In this document: positions 1-5,046 of the stretch, piece after piece
How the letters are laid out: each line of letters starts with the position of its first letter
Numbering within the stretch: position 1 is the first letter of the stretch
From: Xanthobacteraceae bacterium
Lineage (GTDB): Bacteria > Pseudomonadota > Alphaproteobacteria > Rhizobiales > Xanthobacteraceae
Direction: 5' to 3'
Assembly: GCA_030043175.1 (NCBI GenBank)
Contig: JASHYD010001127.1
Location: 1-5,046 of the forward strand
Length of the DNA: 5,046 bases
Made by a program: the position numbers and the translations under genes
The notes under the pieces: generated by a model
Told to the model about the DNA's origin: nothing
The model's database searches: none
Seen by the model: only the letters and a program-made list of their open reading frames with translations

Positions 1-364
1 GCCATGGTTGTCGTTAGTGAGCGTCAGTTCGGTAAGCCGATTTCTCACACGTTGGCGGAGCAGTGTGAGTGCGGAGAAGCACGGTGGCTATAATGGTTAT
101 GCGCTTGACTGGCCATCAGGGATCGGCGTGATATCCGTCCTCGGCGATTGAAGGCCGCGCCCAGGGCTTCTTCAATGAGTTGCCGCCTGTCGGCTTGCGG
201 TGGTCAGCGGTTCCAACATGTTGAGCCTGCGCGCAAGATGCTGCTCGGCCACATAACGAAAGGGCGTGCGACTCCACCACACAACGACCCATTTGCTCGT
301 ACCGCATGGTCGTTATCAGAGTTACGTTGTAACCGCACTTAGTGAATCGGCTGATTGATCCTGT
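1..364. other. Region with no supported gene, possibly a decayed coding remnant
   Basis: Short open frames occur on both strands but none has a credible start with a ribosome-binding site. The minus-strand frame 300-172 (43 codons, ending in TGA) reads plausibly as protein, for example YVAEQHLARRLNMLEPLT. It lacks a good start and a TAA blocks it upstream, so it may be a fragment of an inactivated gene. A second minus-strand frame downstream contains RRQLIEEALGAAFNRRG, which could be the continuation after a frameshift. I cannot name a parent family. Confidence 0.35.
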
Positions 365-646
365 TTAGGTTTTATCCCATTGGCGGTTGAGGCGGTCGCT
401 CTCATCTGATTGCCGTTTGAATTCCCGATAGCCGCGGTGCAGGTCGGTGATAACCACGCAACCAGACGCTATCGCACCGCCCAAGCAGAATCCCGTGACA
501 AATTCGCTCCCGACCTGGAATCGAGCCAACAGAATGATGGTAATCGACGCCGGAGCGTAGAATAGGGCAAAAATAAACGAGGGCGTAAGCCATTCCCACA
601 TGTAGTCGGCGAACATCCGCTTGAGGGATGGTAGTTCCGGACGCAT
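365..646 (-). CDS. Small two-helix membrane protein, function unknown
   Basis: This is a predicted 93-residue protein that I do not recognise. A short basic N-terminal part (residues 1-19, with Lys9 and Arg10) precedes a hydrophobic segment at about 20-41 (LTPSFIFALFYAPASITIIL). A second follows at about 48-67 (EFVTGFCLGGAIASGCVVIT), then a charged tail (68-93, with RGYREFKRQSDE). The charges suggest both ends are cytoplasmic. The frame continues upstream to 730, but that extension is Arg-rich and shows no membrane or domain features. The ATG at 646 is preceded by GGGAGAG at a rather long spacing of 11 nt, so the start is tentative. The alternation of hydrophobic and charged blocks is better than that of the competing frames at this locus, which is the main reason to believe it. 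No neighbour suggests a function. It is about 350 nt beyond the operon terminator and is probably transcribed separately. Confidence 0.5.
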   Translation of the reverse strand: MRPELPSLKRMFADYMWEWLTPSFIFALFYAPASITIILLARFQVGSEFVTGFCLGGAIASGCVVITDLHRGYREFKRQSDESDRLNRQWDKT

Positions 647-993
647 TGTTTTGAGGGCTCTCCCTTTCGCTCGGCGCGCGCAATGGCTGTTTCGAACCCC
701 ACCAGAAAGGCGAGCCGGCTCGGTGTGCATGTGCCCAGGAGCTCAGGGTGGTATCCCGCGCGATCACTAACGCGGGCCAATTTGCCGCCGTTCCCGGCCG
801 GATGAGAACAGCGTTAACGCGGCTAAGAGGGTCAAGTTCGCCGACACCGGAAATCCATCGCGTCGTCATGGAAGAGCGCACTTTCCTGCGCCGAAAGCGC
901 CACGTTCAGTCGGCTCGCCAACCTTTGCCCAAAAAAAACTGGCCTTTTGCGCTTGAACCTAAACTCAACGATTTAGGGTCAACTCGCAGCAAC
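647..993. other. Region with no supported gene
   Basis: Frames on both strands are open for over 100 codons in parts, but the translations are rich in Arg, Ser and Pro and lack recognisable motifs or a good ribosome-binding site. Visible elements are an A8 tract (931-938) and a small AT-rich inverted repeat, CCTAAA (958-963) with TTTAGG (972-977). Neither forms a convincing terminator. The part just above 646 is the presumed leader of the small membrane-protein gene, but I see no clear -35/-10 pair. Confidence 0.5.
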
Positions 994-1017
994 AAAAAGG
1001 CCCCGTTTGGCAGGGCC
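994..1017 (-). terminator. Probable Rho-independent terminator of the operon or small RNA
   Basis: On the minus strand GGCCC (1017-1013) pairs with GGGCC (1003-999), extendable by one U-G wobble (1012/1004) to leave a 7-nt loop. It is followed at once by TTTTT (998-994), then GTT. The stem is short but entirely GC apart from the wobble. It lies about 300 nt after the hydrolase stop, in the right orientation to end that transcript. Confidence 0.6.
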
Positions 1018-1104
1018 GAGCCTGTGATCGGCTCAGGCTCCTGTGAGGAGGAGGGAACCGATCAGGGACAGTGCACATTTTTTTTAGAAAGTGGTCCCGA
1101 TCGG
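994..1104 (-). ncRNA. Candidate structured 3'UTR or small RNA with anti-Shine-Dalgarno-like linker
   Basis: Read on the minus strand, this stretch is a chain of hairpins. The first is an 11-bp stem with one bulged A (1104-1094 with 1069-1058, bulge at 1064) and a 24-nt loop. A single-stranded linker follows, TTCCCTCCTCCTCACAG (1057-1041). Next is a 7-bp stem (1040-1034 with 1024-1018), immediately abutting a GC terminator stem and T5. The linker contains CCTCCTC, complementary to Shine-Dalgarno sequences, a feature known from several alphaproteobacterial sRNA families. No convincing promoter is visible upstream, so it could equally be the processed 3' end of the transporter-hydrolase mRNA. 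I cannot assign it to a named RNA family. The evidence is structural only. Confidence 0.33.
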
Positions 1105-1320
1105 CTGGGTCAGGCGCGAGATGGCCTTCCGACCGAAGCCAAGTAGAGCCAAACTGATTTCATTAACCTGTCGAACGATTTATTGAGGCTTTCCAAGCCA
1201 CTCAAAACTCCGATAGAGGAGCGGCGCCGGGTGGGCTCTGGGCGCAAGCTCATTTAATGCATGACGATACCGATCCACTTTAGCCGATGGTCGATGGCAT
1301 CTCGGCCCACGCGCCTCCCT
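1105..1320 (-). other. Probable 3' untranslated stretch after the hydrolase gene
   Basis: No gene is supported here on either strand. One imperfect hairpin is visible: GGCTT (1187-1191) pairs with AAGCC (1195-1199) across a 3-nt loop, with flanking TTGA/TCAA pairs extending it to about 1183-1205. No T-tract follows on either strand, so it is not an intrinsic terminator. It may stabilise the operon 3' end, but that is speculation. Confidence 0.35.
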
Positions 1321-2799
1321 TTACGGGTGCCGCTTCAGGGGCCGTTGCATGTATCGACCGCGGGCCGGTCCAACAATGTTTCCGTCATGATACACGAGAG
1401 CGCCGCGCAGGAAGGTGCTCTTCACTCGTCCAGTGAGCTCCTGGCCCTCGAATGGCGAATATCCTTGCTTCGATTCTGACTCGGCGGCGCGAACCACGAA
1501 GCTGTCGCGCGCGTCGACGAGAACAATGTCGGCATCAAAGCCGGGGGCGATGTCGCCTTTTGTGAGCAGACCGAAGCGCTGGGCCGGCCTGAAGCTCAAC
1601 AGCTCGGCCATGTGGTTGTACGACATGCCGCGCTTGCTGCCTTCGCTCAGCACTCCGGAGAGCAGGTATTCGGTGCCGCCAAAGCCCGATTTGGCGAGCC
1701 ATATATTGGTGGGGTCGGCCGGCGACCATTTTTGCTCACTGGAACAGCAGGCATGGTCGCTGACGATCCAGTCGATTTTGCGGTCGAGCAACGCTTCCCA
1801 TAGCGCCTCGACATCTTCGCGGGGCCGGATCGGGGGGTTGACCTTAGCATGGACCGCGCATTCGCAATCGGTATCCAGCAAAAGGTGTCCCACCGTTACC
1901 TCCCGGCGGAACGCAATGTGCGGAAAGACCTGCTGCATGGTCCATGCGGCATCCACCGCCTTGCGCGAGCTCAGATGCAGCAGATTGATGTTGAGGCAAT
2001 CGGTTTCATTGGCCAGATAGGATGCAATCCAAATCGCCAGACCCTCGGCATGCGGGGGGCGGGCGGCACTGTAGGCGGCGAGCCCGGTCAGCTTGCCCTC
2101 GTGCTCGACGATCCTGGTGTAGGCGGTGAGAATGTCCGCAAGCTCGCAGTGAAGGCTGACGCTGATGTAGTCGGCGAGTTCGGGATGCTCGGCCATCAAT
2201 CGGCGGGCGGCGCGCATAATGAATTCGAAATGAGCGATGTCGTATCGCTCCTGCGGCCCGATCATCAGGAACTCGTTCTGGTTGCTCGATCGACCGTGCA
2301 GCCCATGCCCGCCATAGAACATGAAAATCTTGAAGGAGGTGATGCCATGGTCGAGGGCGAGGTGCTCCATCTCGTCGATATGCGCCGCCTCGATCGGGGC
2401 GATGTGATAGCTATAGTCGACCCAAAATCGTCCGTCGGATTGCTTGAGTACTTCTGGCATGAAGTCGCGATAGGGGCCGCCCCTGTTGAGATAATATTGA
2501 CCGGTACGGATGTAGTTGAGGCTCGACGTGACGCCACCCATTGCCGCCGCTTTGCTCTCCGACACGGCGTCCTGAGCCAGCGGCTGATAGATGCCAATAT
2601 GCATGTGGGCGTCGACGCAGCCGGGAAACGCCAAAAAATTCTTGGCGTCGAACACCTCCGTGGCAAGCGCTGCCTGGATGTCCGGCGCGAGGCGAGCGAT
2701 CCGCCCATCGGCGATGGCGATATCGAGGCAATCCACCGACGTCTTGTTGGGACGCACGACGCGGGCATTCTTGATTACGAGATCAAATGATTTGTCCAT
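1321..2799 (-). CDS. Cyclic amidohydrolase (hydantoinase/dihydropyrimidinase/allantoinase superfamily)
   Basis: This is a 492-residue cytoplasmic metal-dependent hydrolase expected to open a cyclic amide or ureide ring. All six superfamily metal ligands are visible: His65 and His67 (DAHMH), Lys157 (SFKIF, the lysine carboxylated to bridge the metals), His217 (LHCE), His275 (LLHLSS) and Asp348 (SDHA). Tyr162 lies five residues after Lys157, the spacing of the substrate-contacting Tyr of hydantoinases and dihydropyrimidinases. KVNPPIRPREDVEALW (319-334) and the C-terminal FEGQELTGRVKSTFLRG are typical of the group. The first motif lacks the HxHxR arginine of dihydroorotase, so an annotation as dihydroorotase would be doubtful. 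It is longer than E. coli allantoinase (453), with much of the excess around residues 163-190 (GGHGLHGRSS...), and SDHACC replaces the usual SDHxP. The ATG start has AGGTGA upstream within the tandem repeat. It lies 25 nt after livF, so it is very probably co-transcribed and acts on the imported compound. The exact substrate cannot be read from sequence. Confidence 0.9.
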   Translation of the reverse strand: MDKSFDLVIKNARVVRPNKTSVDCLDIAIADGRIARLAPDIQAALATEVFDAKNFLAFPGCVDAHMHIGIYQPLAQDAVSESKAAAMGGVTSSLNYIRTGQYYLNRGGPYRDFMPEVLKQSDGRFWVDYSYHIAPIEAAHIDEMEHLALDHGITSFKIFMFYGGHGLHGRSSNQNEFLMIGPQERYDIAHFEFIMRAARRLMAEHPELADYISVSLHCELADILTAYTRIVEHEGKLTGLAAYSAARPPHAEGLAIWIASYLANETDCLNINLLHLSSRKAVDAAWTMQQVFPHIAFRREVTVGHLLLDTDCECAVHAKVNPPIRPREDVEALWEALLDRKIDWIVSDHACCSSEQKWSPADPTNIWLAKSGFGGTEYLLSGVLSEGSKRGMSYNHMAELLSFRPAQRFGLLTKGDIAPGFDADIVLVDARDSFVVRAAESESKQGYSPFEGQELTGRVKSTFLRGALVYHDGNIVGPARGRYMQRPLKRHP

Positions 2800-2827
2800 G
2801 TCTCACCTGGTCAGTCTCACCTGGTCA
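2800..2827 (-). repeat. Perfect 14-bp tandem duplication carrying the ribosome-binding site
   Basis: On the minus strand the unit TGACCAGGTGAGAC occurs twice back to back without mismatch (2827-2814 and 2813-2800), ending directly at the ATG of the hydrolase (2799). The first TGA is the livF stop codon. Each copy contains AGGTGA, a good Shine-Dalgarno. The proximal copy is correctly spaced (AGG with 6 nt to the ATG) and is the likely working site. The distal copy lies 14 nt further away. Without the duplication the intergenic gap would be 11 nt instead of 25 nt. The flanking bases do not extend the repeat. It looks like a replication-slippage duplication, and its effect on translation is unknown. 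Confidence 0.9.
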
Positions 2828-3538
2828 CATTCCGAGGTAAGCCCGTTTGAGGTCAGGGTCGTTTCGCAGGTCGGCGGCGCTTCCCTTTAGCACGAAGATA
2901 CCGTTGTCGAGCACATAGGCACGTCGCGCCACTTGGAGGCTGTGCACCACGTTCTGCTCGGCTAGTAGGAGGGCGATCCCTTGTGCGTTGATGGCCTTGA
3001 TCAGCGCGAACAATTCCTCGACCAGCAGCGGTGACAGTCCAAGCGACGGCTCATCGAGGATCAGGAGCCTGGGCTCGGCCATCAATCCACGCCCGATCGC
3101 CAGCATCTGCTGTTCCCCGCCAGACAGCGTGCCGGCGCACTGAGCCTGTCGTTGCGCCAATCGCGGGAAGATCGAGAATACCCGCCGCCGGTTGTCGTCG
3201 CGACGCTCACGGCCATGGCGATAGGCGCCGAGATCGAGATTCTCGCGAACCGTCATATTGGGGAATATGCGCCGGCCCTCCGGCACGTGGATGAGGCCGC
3301 GTGCGACAATCGCCGCAGCCCGCTCGCGTTCGATGGCGCCGTCATCAAATCGGATCGAGCCGGCCCATGGCCGCAACACACCGGAGATGGCCCGGTTGAG
3401 CGTCGACTTTCCGGCGCCATTCGAGCCCAGCACCGCGACGATCTCGCCTTGTCCGACGGTGAGATCGACGCCGCGCAGGATTTCGGTCGCGCCATAGCCC
3501 GCCCGCAGGCCGCTCACCGCGAGGAGAGGATCAGGCAT
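2825..3538 (-). CDS. livF: LivF-type ABC transporter ATP-binding protein
   Basis: This is the second cytoplasmic ATPase of the importer, 237 residues, the usual LivF length. It contains the A-loop Tyr15, Walker A GSNGAGKS (38-45), the LivF hallmark VPEGRRIFPNMTVREN (85-100), a canonical signature LSGGEQQ (138-144) and Walker B LLILDEP (158-164). The family-typical AEQN (193-196) stands where most ABC ATPases have the H-loop histidine. The C-terminus (DLKRAYLGM) matches the usual LivF ending. The ATG at 3538 is supported by a good Shine-Dalgarno (GGGAG at 3549-3545, 6-nt spacing) and overlaps the livG stop by 8 nt (ATGCCTGA). The Asn in GKSTLNRAISG, where Leu is common, is a minor variation. 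The stop TGA (2827-2825) forms the first three bases of the 14-bp tandem repeat leading into the hydrolase gene. Confidence 0.95.
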   Translation of the reverse strand: MPDPLLAVSGLRAGYGATEILRGVDLTVGQGEIVAVLGSNGAGKSTLNRAISGVLRPWAGSIRFDDGAIERERAAAIVARGLIHVPEGRRIFPNMTVRENLDLGAYRHGRERRDDNRRRVFSIFPRLAQRQAQCAGTLSGGEQQMLAIGRGLMAEPRLLILDEPSLGLSPLLVEELFALIKAINAQGIALLLAEQNVVHSLQVARRAYVLDNGIFVLKGSAADLRNDPDLKRAYLGM

Positions 3539-4283
3539 GGCCGGCTCCCATCATCCGGGCCGCCGCGCCGTGGCCGAGATACGCCTCTACGACAAGCGGG
3601 TTGGCCACGATCGCTGCGGGCGGACCATCAGCAATGACGCGTCCCTCGGACAGCACGAACACGCGTTCCGCGAGATGCATGACCGCCTGCATGATGTGCT
3701 CGATCATGATGATGGTGACGCCGCGAGCGCGAATGGCGCGAATGACCGGCACCATGTCGCGGATCTCGGACGGATTAAGTCCGGCCAGCACCTCGTCGAG
3801 CAGCAGCAGTCGCGGCCCGATCGCCAGGGCGCGCGCCAGCTCGAGTCGCTTGCGGCCGGCGACCGTCAATGCTGCCGCCGGCAGGTCGGTGAGGTCGCCC
3901 AGTCCGACCTCATACGCGATATCGTTGGCGGCGGCGAGCGCGTCCGCCCGAGCCGGCCGCCACAGATGGGCGCCGACGGCGATGTTCTCGCGCACCGTCA
4001 GGCCCATAAACGGCTGTGCGATCTGGAAGGTGCGCGCGATTCCGCGGCGAGCAAGTCGGTAGGGCCGCTCGCCCGTGATTCTGACGCCGTCGTAGATGAT
4101 GAGGCCCGTGCTCAAGGGCAGGTAGCCGGCAATAATCGAAAACAGCGTGGTCTTGCCGGCGCCGTTCGGCCCGATGAGCGCCGTAATGCGTCCATGCTCG
4201 GCTACGAACGACGCGCAGTCGAGCGCCAGCAGTCCGCCGAAACGCTTCGACACCCGCTCGACGCGCAGCAGGGGCTCAACCAC
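3531..4283 (-). CDS. livG: LivG-type ABC transporter ATP-binding protein
   Basis: This is a cytoplasmic ATPase of the HAAT importer that pairs with the LivF-type protein to drive transport. I chose GTG at 4283 (250 residues), because the family homology begins there (VVEPLLRVERVSKRFGG). The in-frame upstream extension to 4382 is Cys/Trp/Pro-rich and lies wholly inside livM. The Shine-Dalgarno match is weak (GGGG, 7 nt before the GTG), so coupling to livM through the 8-nt overlap (GTGGTTGA) is likely. Visible motifs are Walker A GPNGAGKT (38-45), the LivG-characteristic GIARTFQ with the Q-loop (81-87), Walker B LLLLDE (159-164) and H-loop His196 in MIEH. The signature helix reads LTVAGRKRLELARAL (139-153) instead of LSGGQ, and Walker B is followed by Val rather than Pro. 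LivG proteins often deviate at the signature, so I expect the protein to be functional. The length is normal for the family (about 250). Confidence 0.94.
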   Translation of the reverse strand: MVEPLLRVERVSKRFGGLLALDCASFVAEHGRITALIGPNGAGKTTLFSIIAGYLPLSTGLIIYDGVRITGERPYRLARRGIARTFQIAQPFMGLTVRENIAVGAHLWRPARADALAAANDIAYEVGLGDLTDLPAAALTVAGRKRLELARALAIGPRLLLLDEVLAGLNPSEIRDMVPVIRAIRARGVTIIMIEHIMQAVMHLAERVFVLSEGRVIADGPPAAIVANPLVVEAYLGHGAAARMMGAGHA

Positions 4284-5046
4284 GGCGGCGCCCCAGCGGT
4301 TTCGGCATAGCGGTGGTGGCCGCCAGGACGCGCTGGCGCAGATCGGACAGAATCCCGGCGACGCCGCGCGGCGCCACAGCAACGAAGAGAATGAGTATGC
4401 ATCCGTAGATCACGAGATCGAGGCCGGGGGCATCCCCGGTCGCGAGCTTGGCGAATTCTGAAAGTGTTTTGACGACGAGCGCACCTGACAGCGGACCGAA
4501 CACCGTGCCCACGCCTCCGATGATAGGAGCGAGCAATGCCTCGATCGAAATCCATGGACCATAGGCGATGCCGGCGTCGACGAACAGAAAGTACTGCGCA
4601 TAGAAGCCGCCGCCGCTCGCAGTGATGGCGGCGGAGATCGTTATTGCCGCGAGCTTGACGATGGTCGGGTTCACGCCGAGCGCCTGCGCGGCATCTTCAT
4701 TTTCTCGCACGGCGACCAGATAGGCGCCAAAGCGGCTGTCTTCGATGATCCGCATGAGCACCAGCGAGACGCCGACGAGACTGAGGATGATCCAGTAGAA
4801 CGGCGCCCGGCTCTGAAATTGAAATGCTTCGGGACGCAAATCGAGCTTGATGAGCGTGCCGACGCCGGCTCCAGTGACAGGAGCGACGCTCGCAATGATG
4901 CGCAGCACCTCGGCAAATGCCAGAGTGACCAGCGCAAAGTATGACCCCTTCAGCCCGGAGCGGAAGCTCAGTGCGCCGATCAACGCCCCGACCACTGCGC
5001 CGGCCGTGACGCCGATACAAAAGCCCAGCCAGGCGTTGATGCCGTA
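4276..5046 (-). CDS. livM: LivM-type ABC transporter permease, partial (N-terminus beyond window edge)
   Basis: This is an inner-membrane permease subunit of a branched-chain amino acid-type (HAAT family) ABC importer, one of the two channel-forming proteins. The frame is open to the window edge, giving 256 visible residues. LivM proteins are usually about 300-350 residues, so the N-terminal helices are missing. A GTG at 4995-4993 could be read as a start, but 17 in-frame upstream codons (YGINAWLG...) fit the family, so I treat it as internal. Hydrophobic helices lie near visible residues 7-26, 36-52, 83-98, 129-148, 166-192 and 208-226. The cytoplasmic loop with VRENEDAAQALGV (about 114-126) is the EAA-like segment that contacts the ATPases. 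IGGVGTVFGPLSGA is also typical of LivM. The C-terminus is basic (GRRRG). The stop TGA (4278-4276) lies inside the start of the next gene, so translation is probably coupled. The partner LivH and the binding protein are expected beyond 5046. The family is clear, the substrate is not. Confidence 0.93.
   Translation of the reverse strand, partial: YGINAWLGFCIGVTAGAVVGALIGALSFRSGLKGSYFALVTLAFAEVLRIIASVAPVTGAGVGTLIKLDLRPEAFQFQSRAPFYWIILSLVGVSLVLMRIIEDSRFGAYLVAVRENEDAAQALGVNPTIVKLAAITISAAITASGGGFYAQYFLFVDAGIAYGPWISIEALLAPIIGGVGTVFGPLSGALVVKTLSEFAKLATGDAPGLDLVIYGCILILFVAVAPRGVAGILSDLRQRVLAATTAMPKPLGRRRG

Noticed and set aside
89..94. TATAAT on the plus strand as a -10 promoter element
   Set aside because: No acceptable -35 element lies 16-18 nt upstream and no supported plus-strand gene follows.
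402..881. Minus-strand open frame of 159 codons overlapping the small membrane protein
   Set aside because: It competes with the frame at 365-646, which shows two clear hydrophobic helices. This one has scattered Arg, Trp and His and no domain.
931..977. Inverted repeat CCTAAA/TTTAGG followed on the minus strand by T8 as a second terminator
   Set aside because: The stem is AT-rich, only 6 bp, and about 19 nt separate it from the T-tract, so it does not fit an intrinsic terminator.
748..1146. Plus-strand open frame of 132 codons with a GTG start
   Set aside because: It runs through the terminator and the hairpin region, has no good ribosome-binding site and its translation looks random.
1084..1176. 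Minus-strand reading containing SLALLGFGRKAISRLTQ, resembling a protein C-terminus
   Set aside because: It is about 30 codons between stops with no start codon. It could be a remnant but is too short to support.
1849..2790. Long plus-strand open frame of 313 codons opposite the hydrolase
   Set aside because: It is antisense to a gene with complete catalytic motifs. Its translation shows no domain, and it is explained by high GC at third codon positions.
3537..4310. Long plus-strand open frame of 257 codons opposite livG
   Set aside because: It is antisense to a clear ABC ATPase, with a composition rich in Arg, His, Asp and Gln and no recognisable motif.
4284..4382. N-terminal extension of the livG frame to an ATG-like start at 4382
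   Set aside because: The 33 extra residues lie wholly inside livM, are Cys/Trp/Pro-rich and have no counterpart in LivG proteins. The GTG at 4283 fits the family start.

Overview
The window most likely comes from an alphaproteobacterium of the Rhizobiales/Bradyrhizobium type. This is inferred from the GC-rich, tightly packed genes and from the Liv-type ABC transporter proteins; it is not proven. All supported genes are on the minus strand, so the biological reading order runs from position 5046 down to 1.

Positions 5046 to 1321 form one compact operon. It begins with the C-terminal part of a LivM-type inner-membrane permease, cut by the window edge. Two ABC ATPases follow, LivG-type and LivF-type. 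Each gene overlaps its predecessor by exactly 8 nt. After a 25-nt gap that contains a perfect 14-bp tandem duplication carrying the ribosome-binding site, the operon continues with a 492-residue cyclic amidohydrolase of the hydantoinase/dihydropyrimidinase/allantoinase superfamily with all six expected metal ligands. The second permease (LivH-type) and the periplasmic binding protein are not in the window and presumably lie beyond position 5046. The simplest reading is a high-affinity importer coupled to a ring-opening hydrolase. The imported compound would then be a cyclic amide or ureide (hydantoin, allantoin or dihydropyrimidine-like) rather than a branched-chain amino acid. This is inference from gene context.

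Downstream of the hydrolase, 1320 to about 994 holds no convincing gene. It ends in a compact series of hairpins on the minus strand, with a CU-rich linker resembling an anti-Shine-Dalgarno sequence and a final GC stem followed by a T-tract. This looks like the operon terminator, and possibly a 3'UTR-derived or independent small RNA with alternative folds.

Positions 1 to 993 look much less coding-dense. One small two-helix membrane protein of unknown function (365-646, minus) is plausible. The rest contains no gene I can support, although 172-300 (minus) reads like a decayed coding fragment.
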